From: Blastococcus sp. MG754426
GTDB lineage: Bacteria > Actinomycetota > Actinomycetes > Mycobacteriales > Geodermatophilaceae
NCBI RefSeq assembly: GCF_021699055.1
Contig: NZ_SSXC01000001.1
Coordinates: 228,975-292,974, forward strand
Reading direction: 5' to 3'
Length of the DNA: 64,000 nucleotides
This document shows, one piece after another, positions 47,641 to 54,406 of the stretch. Every line of letters begins with the position of its first letter. Positions within the stretch are counted from its first letter, which is position 1. The notes below the pieces were generated by a model. It had not been told where the DNA came from. It did no database searches and saw nothing but the letters and a program-made list of their open reading frames with translations. The position numbers and the translations under genes are program-made.

Positions 47641-49428
47641 TCAGCTCCGGTGCGGGAGGAACTCCTGGATCTTGGTCTTGGCCCCCTGCTTGACCACGCC
47701 CCAGGCGTCCTCGTCCCCCTTGAACAGCGACTTGGCCGTCTCGGTCATCTGCTCGAGCGTCGCGTGCGGCGGGATCGGCGGCACGTCGGCGTCGACGTGC
47801 ACGTCGAGCAGGGCCGGCCGGCCGGCCGCCAGCGCCCGGTCCCAGGCAGGCCCGACCTGCTCCGGGTCGTCGACCGTGATCGCCTCGAGGCCCAGCCCGG
47901 CGGCGAAGTCCGCGTAGGAGACGTCGGGCAGGGTCTGCGAGTCGGCCAGCTTCGGAAAGCCGCCCATGGCGCGCATCTCCCAGGTGACCTGGTTGAGGTC
48001 GTTGTTGTGCAGCACCGCGACGACGAGCCGCGGATCCGCCCACTGCTTCCAGTACCGGGAGATCGTGATCAGCTCGGCCAGGCCGTTCATCTGCATCGCC
48101 CCGTCACCGACGAAGGCGACGACCGGCCGGTCGGGGTGGCCGAACTTGGCGCCGATGCCGTAGGGCACCGCCGGGCCCATGGTGGCCAGCGTCCCGGACA
48201 GGGAGCCACGCACGTCCGGGCCGAACCGCAGGTGGCGGGCGTACCAGTTGGCCGCCGACCCGGAGTCCGCGGTGATGATCGCGTTGCCCGGCATCCGGTC
48301 GTTGAGCTCCCAGAACAGCCGCATCGGGTTGACCGGGTTCGCGTCGGTCATCGCCCGCATGTGGATGGTCTCCCACCAGCGCCGGACGTCGTCCTCGATG
48401 CCCTCGCGCCAGGATCGGTCGGTCTTGCGCTCCAGCAGCGGGAGCAGCGCATGGAGGGTGGTGGCGGCGTCACCCACGAGGTTGAGCTCGTACGGGTAGC
48501 GCATGCCGATGAACTTCGCGTCGTGGTCGATCTGCACGCCGCGCGCCTGGCCGTACTCGGGGAAGAACTCGCTGTAGGGCAGGTTGGAGCCCACCGTCAG
48601 CAGGGTGTCGCAGTCGTTCATCATGTCCCAGGTCGGGCGGGTGCCCAGCAACCCGATCGAGCCGGTGACGAACGGCAGGTCGTCGGGCAGCACGTCCTTG
48701 CCGAGCAGCGCCTTGGCGACGCCGGCGCCCAGGACGTCGGCGACCTCGACCACCTCGGCGCGGGCCCCGCGCGCGCCCTGCCCGACCAGCACCGCCACCT
48801 TGCTGCCGCTGTTGAGCAGGTCGGCGGCCGCCCGGATCGACGGGTCGTCCGCGACGACCGTCGGGGTCGAGGTGTGCACGCTGCTGGACGGGACCATCTT
48901 GTGCTCGTGCGTCGGCGGGCTGTACTCCAGTTCCTGCACGTCCGCCGGGACGATCACGGCGGTGGGCGCGTGCTCGGCCGCGGCGATCCGCATCGCGCGG
49001 TCGATCACGTTGGGGAGCTGCTCGGGCGCGCTCACCACGTGCACGTAGTGGTGCGCTACGTCCTTGAACAGCGACAGCAGGTCCACCTCCTGCTGGTAGG
49101 AGCCGCCCATGGCGGTCCGGTCGGTCTGCCCGACGATCGCCACCACGGGCACGTGGTCGAGCTTGGCGTCGTAGAGACCGTTGAGCAGGTGGATGGCGCC
49201 GGGGCCGGAGGTGGCCATGCAGATGCCCACCCGCCCGGTGAACTTCGCGTACCCCACCGCCTCGAAAGCGGACATCTCCTCGTGCCGGGACTGGACGAAG
49301 TGCAGGCCGTCCTGCTTCCCGAAGGCTTCGAGGATGCCGTTGATCCCGTCACCGGGATAGGAGAAGACCTTCTCGACCCCCCACTCCCGGAGGCGGTCGA
49401 GCAGGACGTCGGCGACAGTCTGGCTCAT
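47641..49428 (-). CDS. Thiamine-diphosphate-dependent enzyme, pyruvate oxidase/dehydrogenase (PoxB) type
   Basis: A 595-residue protein with the three TPP-enzyme domains. The N-terminal glutamate is in SRHEEMSAFEAVGYAKFTGRVG, the middle domain has AVLVGQGARGARAEV, and the C-terminal TPP motif is VGDGAMQMNGLAE with HNNDLNQVTWEMRAMGG. Closest in pattern to actinobacterial proteins annotated as thiamine-pyrophosphate-requiring protein or pyruvate:quinone dehydrogenase. Acetolactate synthase is less likely. The C-terminal membrane-binding helix of E. coli PoxB is not clear. It is first in an operon with the lactate-dehydrogenase-like fusion, which fits pyruvate/lactate oxidation. Confidence 0.85.
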   Translation of the reverse strand: MSQTVADVLLDRLREWGVEKVFSYPGDGINGILEAFGKQDGLHFVQSRHEEMSAFEAVGYAKFTGRVGICMATSGPGAIHLLNGLYDAKLDHVPVVAIVGQTDRTAMGGSYQQEVDLLSLFKDVAHHYVHVVSAPEQLPNVIDRAMRIAAAEHAPTAVIVPADVQELEYSPPTHEHKMVPSSSVHTSTPTVVADDPSIRAAADLLNSGSKVAVLVGQGARGARAEVVEVADVLGAGVAKALLGKDVLPDDLPFVTGSIGLLGTRPTWDMMNDCDTLLTVGSNLPYSEFFPEYGQARGVQIDHDAKFIGMRYPYELNLVGDAATTLHALLPLLERKTDRSWREGIEDDVRRWWETIHMRAMTDANPVNPMRLFWELNDRMPGNAIITADSGSAANWYARHLRFGPDVRGSLSGTLATMGPAVPYGIGAKFGHPDRPVVAFVGDGAMQMNGLAELITISRYWKQWADPRLVVAVLHNNDLNQVTWEMRAMGGFPKLADSQTLPDVSYADFAAGLGLEAITVDDPEQVGPAWDRALAAGRPALLDVHVDADVPPIPPHATLEQMTETAKSLFKGDEDAWGVVKQGAKTKIQEFLPHRS

Positions 49429-49643
49429 GGGGAGATCCCTCCCGTCGGTTGCACCGTCCGTCCTCGCGCTACCCGTCGAGCTGGGACGGAACCGACGGGG
49501 GACTTTACGATCGGATGACCGTGCCGCCCGCCGAGGTGAGGGGGGACGCTCAGCCGGTCAGGACGTGCGGACCGACGCCGACGGGCGGCGGGGCGGGCCG
49601 GTACCGGGCCTGCACCAGGAGCTCGCGCCCCCGGGAGGGAACG

Positions 49644-50087
49644 ATGAAGGCGATCACGCTCACCGACGGCCCGCCTCGACAGCAGGCGCTCGTCTTCGAG
49701 ACCGGGGACGAGGTCGTCTCCACCCTGACCGGATGGGCGCGCAGCGTGGACCTGCCGGCCGCTTCCTTCACCGCGATCGGCGCCTTCGCCGAGGCGACCC
49801 TGGGCTTCTACGACCTCGAGGAGCAGCGCTACCTCGAGATCCCGGTGGACAGCCAGGCGGAGGTCCTGACGCTGGCCGGCGACATCACGCTGGACGCGGA
49901 CGGCGGGTGGCAGGTCCACGGACACGTCGTCTGCGGCCTGCGGGACGGCTCCACGGTCGGTGGCCACCTCCTGCGCGCGGTGACCCGGCCCACGCTGGAG
50001 ATGGTCGTGACCACCAGCCCGACCCACCTGCGGCGTCGGCCCGACCCCGCGTCCGGCCTCGCCCTGATCGACCCGGACGCGGGCTGA
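49644..50087 (+). CDS. PPC/DUF296 domain protein
   Basis: A 147-residue protein with the PCC/DUF296 fold: QALVFETGDEVVSTLTGWARSVDL, FTAIGAFAEATLGFYDLEEQRYLEI, then VLTLAGDITLDADGGWQVHGHVVCGLRDGSTVGGHLLRA, which ends in the conserved GGHL. Bacterial members are small homotrimers, sometimes called DNA-binding by analogy with plant AHL proteins. GGGAGGGA precedes ATG 49644. It is divergent from the TPP operon. Confidence 0.87.
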   Translation: MKAITLTDGPPRQQALVFETGDEVVSTLTGWARSVDLPAASFTAIGAFAEATLGFYDLEEQRYLEIPVDSQAEVLTLAGDITLDADGGWQVHGHVVCGLRDGSTVGGHLLRAVTRPTLEMVVTTSPTHLRRRPDPASGLALIDPDAG

Positions 50088-50146
50088 GACCGCACCCCGA
50101 CCTCCGGTAGCCGCTGGCGTGGCACCGGGCCATCCCGGGAGGACCG

Positions 50147-50440
50147 ATGAGCGCAGGAGGGGACCACCGCGGCAACGGTGGACCGAACGACCCGGAGTCC
50201 CGCATGGGGGGCTGGAAGCCGGCCCGGCGGCGGATGATCACCCTGGCCGTGGGGGTCATCGTGGTCATCTTCACCGTGCTGCTGGTCGTCTGGCTGCTCG
50301 GCCGGTCCGCCGCCGACGCGCAGGGCCCGGCGGGAGCCGGGAGCGCAGTGCTCCACCACACCGAGGCGGGACCGGCCGCCGGTGGAACGGCCGGCACCCC
50401 GGTGGAGCCTGTCCGCGCGGCGGTCACGCCACGAGGGTGA
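50147..50440 (+). CDS. Small single-helix membrane protein
   Basis: A 97-residue protein I do not recognise. A polar 28-residue N-terminus is followed by one hydrophobic segment (MITLAVGVIVVIFTVLLVVWLLG) and a Gly/Ala/Pro-rich tail. ATG is preceded by GGGAGGACCG. It reads in the same direction as the PPC gene, 59 bases on. The minus-strand initiator tRNA copy 2 and its terminator lie beyond its 3' end. Confidence 0.6.
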   Translation: MSAGGDHRGNGGPNDPESRMGGWKPARRRMITLAVGVIVVIFTVLLVVWLLGRSAADAQGPAGAGSAVLHHTEAGPAAGGTAGTPVEPVRAAVTPRG

Positions 50441-50498
50441 CCCGACCCACCTGACGTCCTCGGCCGGCGTTCCGCGGGTCGGCGTCCGCCGCCTACGA

Positions 50499-50542
50499 CA
50501 GAGGCCCTGCCCGGATCCGGAAGGATCCAGGCAGGGCCTCTG
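50499..50542 (-). terminator. Hairpin terminator after initiator tRNA copy 2
   Basis: CAGAGGCCCTGCC at 50499-50511 pairs perfectly with GGCAGGGCCTCTG at 50530-50542. The inner GGATCC copies extend the stem by six pairs beyond one mismatch. It lies 4 bases from the tRNA 3' end and should end tRNA transcription. It may also stop the small plus-strand gene. Confidence 0.82.
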
Positions 50543-50546
50543 CGCT

Positions 50547-50623
50547 TGGTAGCGGGGACAGGATTCGAACCTGCGACCTCTGGGTTATGAGCCCAGCGAG
50601 CTACCGAGCTGCTCCACCCCGCG
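50547..50623 (-). tRNA. Initiator tRNA-fMet (anticodon CAT), copy 2
   Basis: 77 bases including CCA, identical over its full length to the copies at 18961 and 54267: unpaired C1-U72, GGG/CCC anticodon stem, anticodon CAT. Its promoter box (TACCGT) falls within what used to be coding sequence of the BCCT transporter, whose homology stops 39 bases away. Confidence 0.95.
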
Positions 50624-52044
50624 CTGTGCCACCACGGTACCGCACCGGTCCAGGCGGCCGGGGTCTGCACCCCGCCCAGGCCCCCGCTGACGAGCAGGAC
50701 GGCGGCGGAGGCGGAGATGACCAGGCCCCAGATCACGCTGACCACCCGCGCCGGGTCCTGACCGCCACGGCTGCTCAGCGAGCCGAGCACGAAGGTGGCC
50801 GAGTCGGCGCTGGTCACGAAGAAGGTGACGATGAGGATCATCGCGCCGATCCCGGCGATCACGCCGCCGGGCAGGGTGTCCAGCAGGGCGAACAGCTGCT
50901 GCTCGGTCGCCTGGCCCGCGAGCCCGGCGCCCTCCTGCTCGGCGAGGATGCCGGCGCCGCCGAACACCGAGAACCACAGCCCGCTGACCAGCGTGGGCAC
51001 CGCGAGCACGCCGACGACGAACTCACGGATGGTGCGGCCGCGCGAGATGCGCGCGATGAACGTCGCCACGAACGGCGACCAGGAGATCCACCACGCCCAG
51101 TAGAAGATGGTCCAGCCGTTGATCCACTCCGAACGCTCGGCGTCGAAGGGGCCGGTCTGCAGGCTCATCGTGGGCAGCTCGGCGAAGTAGCTGCCGAGGG
51201 TCGTGGTGAACGCGCCCACCAGCCGGCCGGAGGACGCGGTGAAGAGCACGAACGCGAAGAGCGCGACGGCGAGCACGACATTGGCGGTCGAGAGCCACTT
51301 GATCCCGCGGTTGATGCCGGACAGCGCGGAGATCAGGAACAGGACGGTGACCACCGCGATGATCGCCAGCTGCACGCCGGAGCCGATGGCGATGCCGTCG
51401 CTCAGCGAGTTCAGCCCGCCGTTGATCTGCGCGGCGCCCAGGCCGAGCGAGGTCGCGACACCGAACACGGTGGCGACGACGGCGACGGTGTCCACGGCCG
51501 TGCCGAGCGGGCCGTCGACGCGGTCACCGAGGACCGGCCGCAGCGCGCCGCTGATGGTCGCCTTCCAACCGCGGCGGAACCGGGCGTAGGCCAGGGCCAG
51601 CGCCAGGACGGCGTAGATGCCCCACGGGTGCAGACCCCAGTGGAAGAAGGAGTAGCGCAGCGCGTCGCGGGCGGCCTCCGTGCTCTCCGGGGTGGCCGTC
51701 GGCGGCGTGAGGAAGTGCGACACCGGCTCCGCCACACCCCAGAACACCAGGCCGATGCCCATCCCGGCGCTGAACAGCATCGCGAACCAGGCGCGGGTGC
51801 TGTACTCCGGCCGGTCGGTGTCGGCACCCAGCCGGATCCGCCCCCACCGCGTGGCCGCGAGCACGATGACGGCGACCAGCACGATCGTCGCGGTCAGCAG
51901 GTAGAACCAGCCGAACCGGTCGACGACGAAGGAGCGGGCCGCGCCGGCGGCCGAGTCCAGCGACGAGGGTGAGAGGGCTCCCCAGAGGATGAAGGGGAGC
52001 ACGACGGCCAGCGAGGCCCAGAAGACGGCGGAGGTTCTTCGCAC
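50624..52044 (-). pseudogene. BCCT-family transporter truncated at its C-terminus by a tRNA gene
   Basis: From GTG 52044 the frame encodes a betaine/carnitine/choline transporter. Eleven helices are recognisable, including the Gly-rich and Trp motifs (LFSAGMGIGLVFWGVAEPVSHF, INGWTIFYWAWWISWSPFVATFIARISRG) and FFVTSADSATFVLGSLSSRGG. Homology ends at SGGLGGVQT near residue 461 (base 50662), where intact members continue into helix 12 and a basic tail. The frame then runs without a stop through the tRNA, its terminator and antisense of the PPC gene to 49885. Osmolyte uptake may be lost or impaired. I call it a truncated gene. Confidence 0.75.
50634..50639 (-). promoter_or_regulatory. -10 box of initiator tRNA copy 2
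   Basis: TACCGT on the minus strand, 10 bases before the mature tRNA 5' end, matching the spacing at the other two copies. It lies within the extended reading frame of the truncated transporter. Confidence 0.5.
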
Positions 52045-52227
52045 GAGGGGCGGTTCCTTCAGTTGGGGACGGGACTGCCGGCCGACGACCGGCGTGCACC
52101 GCCGGCCGGGTGGTACCCGTCGGCCGGCACGATCATCCAGAGTTGCAGCAAGCACCGGAAATTGCATCTTCCCGCGGGTGACGAGGCCCACCCCCGCGGG
52201 CCCCGGTGCGTCGGGGATCGTGGGCGG

Positions 52228-53574
52228 GTGCCACCGGATCCCCTCCCGATGCAGGACGCCCACCGCGCCGTCGACCTGGCCCTCCGGGCGGGTGAGCTGC
52301 TGCTGTCCGCCGGGGCCAGCGCCGCCGAGGTGACCGCCACCTGCACGGTGGTGGCCCGCTCCTGCGGCCTGGTGCGGGTGGAGTGCGACATCACCTTCAC
52401 CTCGATCACCGTCTCCGGCCACGCTGCCCAGGACGCCGGGCCCGTCAGCGGGTTGCGCCTGGTGCAGCGGCGCGAGCTGGACTACTCGCGCGCGACCGCC
52501 GTCCACAACGTCGTGGGTGACCTGGCCGCGGGCCGGGTCACCCCGGCGGAGGCCGACCGCCGGCTGGAGTCGGTCGCGAGGAGCCGCCAGCCCTACCGGC
52601 GGTGGGTCGTGACGGGCGCCCGGGCGCTGCTCGCCGCCGCGGTGGCCGTGCTGCTCGGCGCCGGCGCCTCGGTGACCGCAGCCGCGTTCGGGGCGACCGT
52701 GCTCGTCGACCTCGCCATCGACCGGCTGGGCCGCCGCGGCCTGCCGACGTTCTTCCTCAACGCCGTCGGCGGGCTGATCGCCACGTCAGTGGCGCTGGCC
52801 CTGGTGGCGGTGGACATCGGCGTCCGCCCCTCGCTCGTCGTGGCCGGCGGGATCGTGCTGCTGCTGCCCGGTGTCACGCTCGTCGGCGCGGTGCACGACG
52901 CGATCACCGGCTTCTACGTGACCGCGAGCGCCCGGGCCTTCGAGACCTTCCTGCTCACCGCCGGGATCATCAGCGGCGTCGCCGTCGGCCTGTCGATCGG
53001 GGTGCGGCTGGGCGTGCCGGTCGCCATGTGGGACCCGCCGTCCAGCAGCCTCGCGGACGTCCCGCTCCAGCTCGCCGCCGCCGCCGCGATCTCGGCCTCC
53101 TTCGCCGTCTCCAACCACGCCCCCCGGCGCACCCTGGCCCCCGCGGCCGCCGCCGGGGCGCTGGGCTGGGCCGTGTTCGTCGGGCTGGACCAGGCGCGGC
53201 TCTCGGTCACGCTGGCGACGGCGGCGGCGGCCGTCGCGATCGGCCTGGGCAGCTTCGTGCTCGCCGCCCGGCAGCGGGTCCCCGCACTGGTCTACGTCGC
53301 CGCCGGCATCATCCCGCTGCTGCCCGGGCTCACGATCTACCGCGGCCTGCGCCGGCTCACCGAGGGCGACACGATCGGCGGCATCACGATGCTCGGGACG
53401 GCGATCACCGTCGGGCTGGCCCTCGCCGCGGGGGCGCTCCTCGGCGAGTACGTGGCCCAGGCCCTCCGCCGCACCCGCCTGCCCGGCGAGCGCCGCCTGA
53501 CCGGCCTCGTCCAGGCACGCGCGGTGCGCCCCAGGAGCCGGTCGGACCGCCGGCGGCAGTCCTCGCGCAGCTGA
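52228..53574 (+). CDS. ThrE-family threonine/serine exporter
   Basis: A 448-residue membrane protein of the ThrE family. Residues 10-250 are the DUF1212 domain (VDLALRAGELLLSAGASAAEVTATC, VECDITFTSITVSG, GLRLVQRRELDYSRATAVHNV, then five helices). The C-terminal half is the ThrE_2 domain with LVYVAAGIIPLLPGLTIYRGLRRLTEGD. Members export threonine and serine. GTG 52228 is used; ATG 52249 would lose seven residues. The upstream 183 bases are shared with the divergent truncated BCCT gene. Confidence 0.87.
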   Translation: MPPDPLPMQDAHRAVDLALRAGELLLSAGASAAEVTATCTVVARSCGLVRVECDITFTSITVSGHAAQDAGPVSGLRLVQRRELDYSRATAVHNVVGDLAAGRVTPAEADRRLESVARSRQPYRRWVVTGARALLAAAVAVLLGAGASVTAAAFGATVLVDLAIDRLGRRGLPTFFLNAVGGLIATSVALALVAVDIGVRPSLVVAGGIVLLLPGVTLVGAVHDAITGFYVTASARAFETFLLTAGIISGVAVGLSIGVRLGVPVAMWDPPSSSLADVPLQLAAAAAISASFAVSNHAPRRTLAPAAAAGALGWAVFVGLDQARLSVTLATAAAAVAIGLGSFVLAARQRVPALVYVAAGIIPLLPGLTIYRGLRRLTEGDTIGGITMLGTAITVGLALAAGALLGEYVAQALRRTRLPGERRLTGLVQARAVRPRSRSDRRRQSSRS

Positions 53575-53677
53575 CTGCACGGACCCGTGTGAACGGTGGG
53601 ACGGGCCGCCACGGCCGGGGTGGAGGAGCGTGCGCGCCTCCGGCTCCCCCGCGGCCGCCCCGCCTACAGTCCGGCTC

Positions 53678-54184
53678 GTGGCGGCGGATCGGGCGGCGGG
53701 CAGGTTCGTCGGGAACCCGCAGCCGGTGGAGATCCACCACCGCGGCATCTGGTACTCCGGCGAGCTGCTCGGCTGGCGGCACACCCCCGACGGCCGGGTC
53801 TCCGCCCGCGTGCGGTGCACCGTCGACGGGCTGCGGCACTCGACGTGGAAGGACCTCGCCGAGCTGCGCCTGCCCGACCCGGCGCACCCGCCGCGGCGCG
53901 AACCGTTCCCGGCCGCGCCGGCCCGGCCGCCGGCCGGCGGCCCGCCGGTGCCGGAGCAGGACCGCACCCGGCCGCACACCCTCCTCGCGGCGCTGACCAC
54001 CAGGCCGCACCCGCCGGAGCACGCGCTCACCCCTCCGCCCGCTGATCCGGGCACCGCGCACGGCCGCACCCGCTCCCCCGCGGCACCCGGGCGCCCCCGC
54101 CCCACGCCGTACCGCCGCACGCCGCGGGAGGAGGACCACCGGTCTCGCCAGCACGCCGACGCCGGCGCGCTCCACGCCCGCTGA
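53678..54184 (+). CDS. Hypothetical protein with proline-rich tail
   Basis: A 168-residue protein of unknown function. Residues 1-65 look like a small beta domain (RFVGNPQPVEIHHRGIWYSGELLGWRH, RVSARVRCTVDGLRHSTWKDLAELRL). The rest is disordered and rich in Pro, Arg and Ala. TACAGT lies seven bases before GTG 53678, which suggests a leaderless message and supports this start. Confidence 0.65.
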   Translation: MAADRAAGRFVGNPQPVEIHHRGIWYSGELLGWRHTPDGRVSARVRCTVDGLRHSTWKDLAELRLPDPAHPPRREPFPAAPARPPAGGPPVPEQDRTRPHTLLAALTTRPHPPEHALTPPPADPGTAHGRTRSPAAPGRPRPTPYRRTPREEDHRSRQHADAGALHAR

Positions 54185-54230
54185 GCGGTCCTCCGCCCGG
54201 GGCCCGAGCACGACCGGAGGCCAGGAACGA

Positions 54231-54263
54231 CGAAGGCCCGGCCCCTTGGGGGCCGGGCCTTCG
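54231..54263 (-). terminator. Hairpin terminator after initiator tRNA copy 3
   Basis: CGAAGGCCCGGCCCC pairs with GGGGCCGGGCCTTCG (15 perfect pairs, three-base loop), three bases beyond the tRNA 3' end. It serves the minus-strand tRNA and may also terminate the plus-strand gene before it. Confidence 0.85.
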
Positions 54264-54266
54264 TGG

Positions 54267-54343
54267 TGGTAGCGGGGACAGGATTCGAACCTGCGACCTC
54301 TGGGTTATGAGCCCAGCGAGCTACCGAGCTGCTCCACCCCGCG
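54267..54343 (-). tRNA. Initiator tRNA-fMet (anticodon CAT), copy 3
   Basis: 77 bases including CCA, identical to copies 1 and 2. It lies between the UPF0182 gene and its own terminator, in the same orientation as copy 2, so the two form a direct repeat with 3.6 kb between. Confidence 0.95.
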
Positions 54344-54354
54344 TCGGTGACAAC

Positions 54355-54360
54355 ACCGTA
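54355..54360 (-). promoter_or_regulatory. -10 box of initiator tRNA copy 3
   Basis: TACGGT on the minus strand, 11 bases before the mature 5' end, the same element and spacing as at copy 1. Confidence 0.55.
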
Positions 54361-54406
54361 CCAGCTCCCGGGCGGCAGGTGCCGGGGCACCCGCCGCCCG
54401 GGGTCG

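Noticed and set aside
44263..49518. 1,751-codon plus-strand open frame
   Set aside because: Antisense shadow of the FAD/Fe-S fusion and TPP enzyme genes, low-complexity translation with no family resemblance.
50547..50623. Protein-like stretch WSSSVARWAHNPEVAGSN in translations near each tRNA
   Set aside because: This peptide is the translated initiator tRNA sequence, a known source of false protein annotations.
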